This document shows positions 40,746 through 42,944 of a stretch of DNA of 42,944 nt, one piece after another. Position 1 is the stretch's first letter. Every line of letters starts with the position of its first letter. Location of the stretch: contig CASDQQ010000095.1 of assembly GCA_949282945.1 (NCBI GenBank), positions 1 through 42,944 of the forward strand, written 5' to 3'. This stretch comes from an uncultured Eubacteriales bacterium. GTDB taxonomy: Bacteria; Bacillota; Clostridia; UBA1212; CASDQQ01. A program made the position numbers and the translations under genes. Below the pieces are notes generated by a model. It was not told the origin of the DNA. It worked only from the letters and a program-made list of their open reading frames with translations, and did no database searches.

Positions 40746-42944
40746 TTAATTATATCTTTTCTTTTTTATGTTGATTGCCGCAAAGGCCGCCGCCAGTCCA
40801 AGTACAATATAAACTATCATATCGTGATCACCGGTGGTGGGATCCTCGTCTTTATCTGCCGGATCGTTCAAATCTCCTGGGTTTTCTATATTATCTTTAA
40901 ATTTAAGCCAAAATTCATACTCTGTTTTAGAGAAATCACTGTAATTTTCGACAAGAGCTTTTTGATCTGAGGTAAGCTTATCATAAATTTCTCTTGCCCT
41001 AACAAGTTCGTCTCTTATATCCCATGATATTTCTGACGGAAGCTTATTTATGATATCAATTAACTCCTGAGCCTTAATATAGTCCGCTTCCGGAAGCAGC
41101 CTAAGCCTTTTTATTTCCTTTTCAGCGTCGGTCTGACTGCTATAATTGTATATCGCGGCTTTCTCCTGCGCGCTGAGCAGATTATATTTTTGTCTGGTTA
41201 TCTTAATATAACTGTCCCATTCAAGAGTGATAAATTCCGGCAAAGCATTTATCCTTTCTATCACTTCGCTTACATTCTCAGGAAGTTCTTCTTCCACTCC
41301 GTTCAGCTTATTTATGATCTTTTTGGCTGCTAAAAGCTTATCTGAATTAATAACCGCTATCTTATATGATTCGTCAATATTTTCATATATGTCCATAAGC
41401 TCGTTTATTTCATTTTCATATTCCAATGTTATCTCATCGGGCAGCTGGTCTATCCTTTCAGTAAGCCTGGCTATCTCCTCATTTTTAAACAGCCCAAAGC
41501 TGTCCATTAATTTAACGCTTCCGTCCTCTCCTTCTTCCCACTCGTTAGCGTATCTGTAAACATTTATGACAAGCTTGTCACCGTCTACCGTCACGCCGGT
41601 AAACCACGATCCGGTACCGTTATCGATATATTTTTCGGGAAAAACATTTTCAGTGTCAAAAGTAATCTGTGGGTTATATACCTTACTTCCGGCCGCTCCC
41701 GAATCAATATATATTATTCCATCAGGATTTACGCACATATCTATTTTTTGGCCGTTATAATACTCGGATATATATACTCCTTCAGTATATTCAAAATCCT
41801 CCGTGGGCTTAGTCCTCATATACACATGGTCGTGTCCCTGGAATACCAGATCCGCTCCGCATTCATCCAATAAAGGTACAAGCTGATCTCTAAGTACTAT
41901 CACATCTTCGTTGCTGGCATGATTTCCTACAGAATATATAGCTTTATGCATAGCTACTATTTTCCATTTTGCCGAAGAATTTTTTAAAGCATTGTAAAGC
42001 CACTCATACTGAGTATCGCTTATACCCGTACTTCCGGAGGCATTGTTTACCACAAATATTTCCGCGTCCCCGTAAGTAAAGCTATAATAAGCCTTGGTTC
42101 CCGAGGAATCCTCCTTTACATCCGGTATGTTCCACAGAGAATTAAAATATGTGTTTCCGTTATCATGGTTTCCTACCGTAGGCGCTATAGACATAGCCAG
42201 CGACGCATTCTGATAATATTTGTAGAACCAATTCCACTGATTATTTGAAGAACCATTATTTACAAAGTCTCCCGTATGCAGTATAAATTCCGCGTCAGGA
42301 ATGGTTTCAACAGCCTTTTCAATTACTTCGCCGGCTTTTTTAAAGAACCATTCAGGATCGGTATTCCAACGGTCTACATCGGCGTCGGGCTGGCTGTCTG
42401 AGGCTACTATAAACTCTATAGCTCTGCTTCCACTTTCCGGAGCCGTGTATATAATGCCTATTCCTTCGCTCCAAACATTTTTAGAGCTGTCTCCCACTCT
42501 GTAAACATATTTAGAATCTGCATCAAGGCCGTCTACAAGTACCTTATTTATATATGTTCCCTCCCATGTTCCTCCATAGCTGTCCGCAGAAGAGCTATAA
42601 AGAGCGGAAGTGCCGTTTTTAAATTTCATTACCTCGGAAGAATTCCAGTCAAATACCCCGTTTTCATAAGGAAGCACCCATACTTCAGGAGTCAAAGCTT
42701 CATTTGACCACCATGATATACCCCTTTGAGAAGAGGGATCCCCGTTCATTGAGGAAACTATATTTTTGATCATTATACCGCTCTCTTCCAACTGCGCATA
42801 GTCAAACAAATGGGTTACAAGAGATACTCCCGTTTTGTCAGTTATTTTCGCAAACCAGGCGCTGTCTTCTTTTACTTCTGACAAATCTTCATAAGAAACG
42901 CTCATTCCGTTGCTTACAGTCTGTTCAGGCGCAATCGGCTCAAC
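40746..42944 (-). CDS. Cell-wall-anchored purple-acid-phosphatase-like protein (5' end outside window)
   Basis: At least 732 residues; the frame is open to the right edge, so the start and signal peptide are missing. A fibronectin-like N-terminal domain is followed by a metallophosphoesterase domain with V-A-S-D-S-Q, H-T-G-D-F-V-N-N-G, T-V-G-N-H-D-N-G, M-H-K-A-I-Y and F-Q-G-H-D-H-V-Y, the two-metal set of this family. Three helical repeats of about 60 residues follow, each beginning near L-P-x-x-I-T/S. The C terminus is D-P-T-T-G-D, a hydrophobic helix and KKKRYN, a sortase-substrate layout with Asp-Pro in place of Leu-Pro. It likely releases phosphate at the cell surface. Confidence 0.88.
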   Translation of the reverse strand, partial: VEPIAPEQTVSNGMSVSYEDLSEVKEDSAWFAKITDKTGVSLVTHLFDYAQLEESGIMIKNIVSSMNGDPSSQRGISWWSNEALTPEVWVLPYENGVFDWNSSEVMKFKNGTSALYSSSADSYGGTWEGTYINKVLVDGLDADSKYVYRVGDSSKNVWSEGIGIIYTAPESGSRAIEFIVASDSQPDADVDRWNTDPEWFFKKAGEVIEKAVETIPDAEFILHTGDFVNNGSSNNQWNWFYKYYQNASLAMSIAPTVGNHDNGNTYFNSLWNIPDVKEDSSGTKAYYSFTYGDAEIFVVNNASGSTGISDTQYEWLYNALKNSSAKWKIVAMHKAIYSVGNHASNEDVIVLRDQLVPLLDECGADLVFQGHDHVYMRTKPTEDFEYTEGVYISEYYNGQKIDMCVNPDGIIYIDSGAAGSKVYNPQITFDTENVFPEKYIDNGTGSWFTGVTVDGDKLVINVYRYANEWEEGEDGSVKLMDSFGLFKNEEIARLTERIDQLPDEITLEYENEINELMDIYENIDESYKIAVINSDKLLAAKKIINKLNGVEEELPENVSEVIERINALPEFITLEWDSYIKITRQKYNLLSAQEKAAIYNYSSQTDAEKEIKRLRLLPEADYIKAQELIDIINKLPSEISWDIRDELVRAREIYDKLTSDQKALVENYSDFSKTEYEFWLKFKDNIENPGDLNDPADKDEDPTTGDHDMIVYIVLGLAAAFAAINIKKKRYN

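Overview
The window looks like chromosomal DNA of a low-to-moderate GC, spore-forming member of the Clostridia (Bacillota), probably an uncultured gut anaerobe. Supporting signs are AGGAGG-type ribosome binding sites, near-consensus sigma-A promoters, a T-box leader, a CIRCE heat-shock operator, GatCAB, ferredoxin-dependent indolepyruvate oxidoreductase, a FeoB-associated Cys-rich protein, an exosporium-type collagen-like protein, and LPXTG-like anchored surface proteins. Most genes lie on the minus strand in short, tightly coupled operons.

Layout. (1) 1-5012: a 20-bp tandem repeat, then a three-gene minus-strand operon of two paralogous surface proteins (one with a VPKTG sortase motif) and a GH172/DUF2961 lipoprotein, with a divergent AraC regulator. 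(2) 5013-7754: hflX (with an N-terminal JAMM-like domain), an IMPACT/YigZ protein and a small FeoB-associated protein. (3) 7857-14050: iorA-iorB-paaK, for arylpyruvate to arylacetyl-CoA to arylacetate chemistry. It is flanked by two paralogous winged-helix regulators of a family I do not recognise. One of these is followed directly by an unannotated 37-codon gene for a two-cysteine peptide and is driven by a perfect-consensus promoter. (4) 14070-16486: a polar amino-acid ABC importer. (5) 16534-17746: a YkuE-type membrane phosphoesterase cut 17 codons short by an in-frame TAG. (6) 17793-20724: L-fucose/D-arabinose isomerase with a divergent AraC regulator. (7) 20835-23655: a methionyl-tRNA synthetase under a Met-type T-box, followed by non-coding DNA with a duplicated hairpin element and a tRNA-3'-end-like fragment; this part may have been acquired. 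(8) 23656-26462: collagen-like protein and a GT2-TPR glycosyltransferase. (9) 26536-27176: CIRCE-controlled Hsp20. (10) 27266-30756: acyl-CoA synthetase and VanZ-like protein, divergent from a DUF368 lipid-carrier translocase. (11) 30785-33187: a GxGYxYP-type lipoprotein. (12) 33389-39698: gatC-gatA-gatB, then GH43-pyk from a promoter inside the end of gatB. (13) 39731-42944: an AraC regulator and a cell-wall-anchored purple-acid-phosphatase-like protein that runs off the right edge.

Taken together, the window mixes housekeeping genes with glycan-use genes (GH172, GH43, GxGYxYP, FucI, three AraC regulators). The candidate for an undescribed system is the regulator plus small Cys-peptide cassette at 12844-13977, beside the arylpyruvate oxidoreductase genes. 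All functional assignments are read from sequence motifs by eye; no database search was run.
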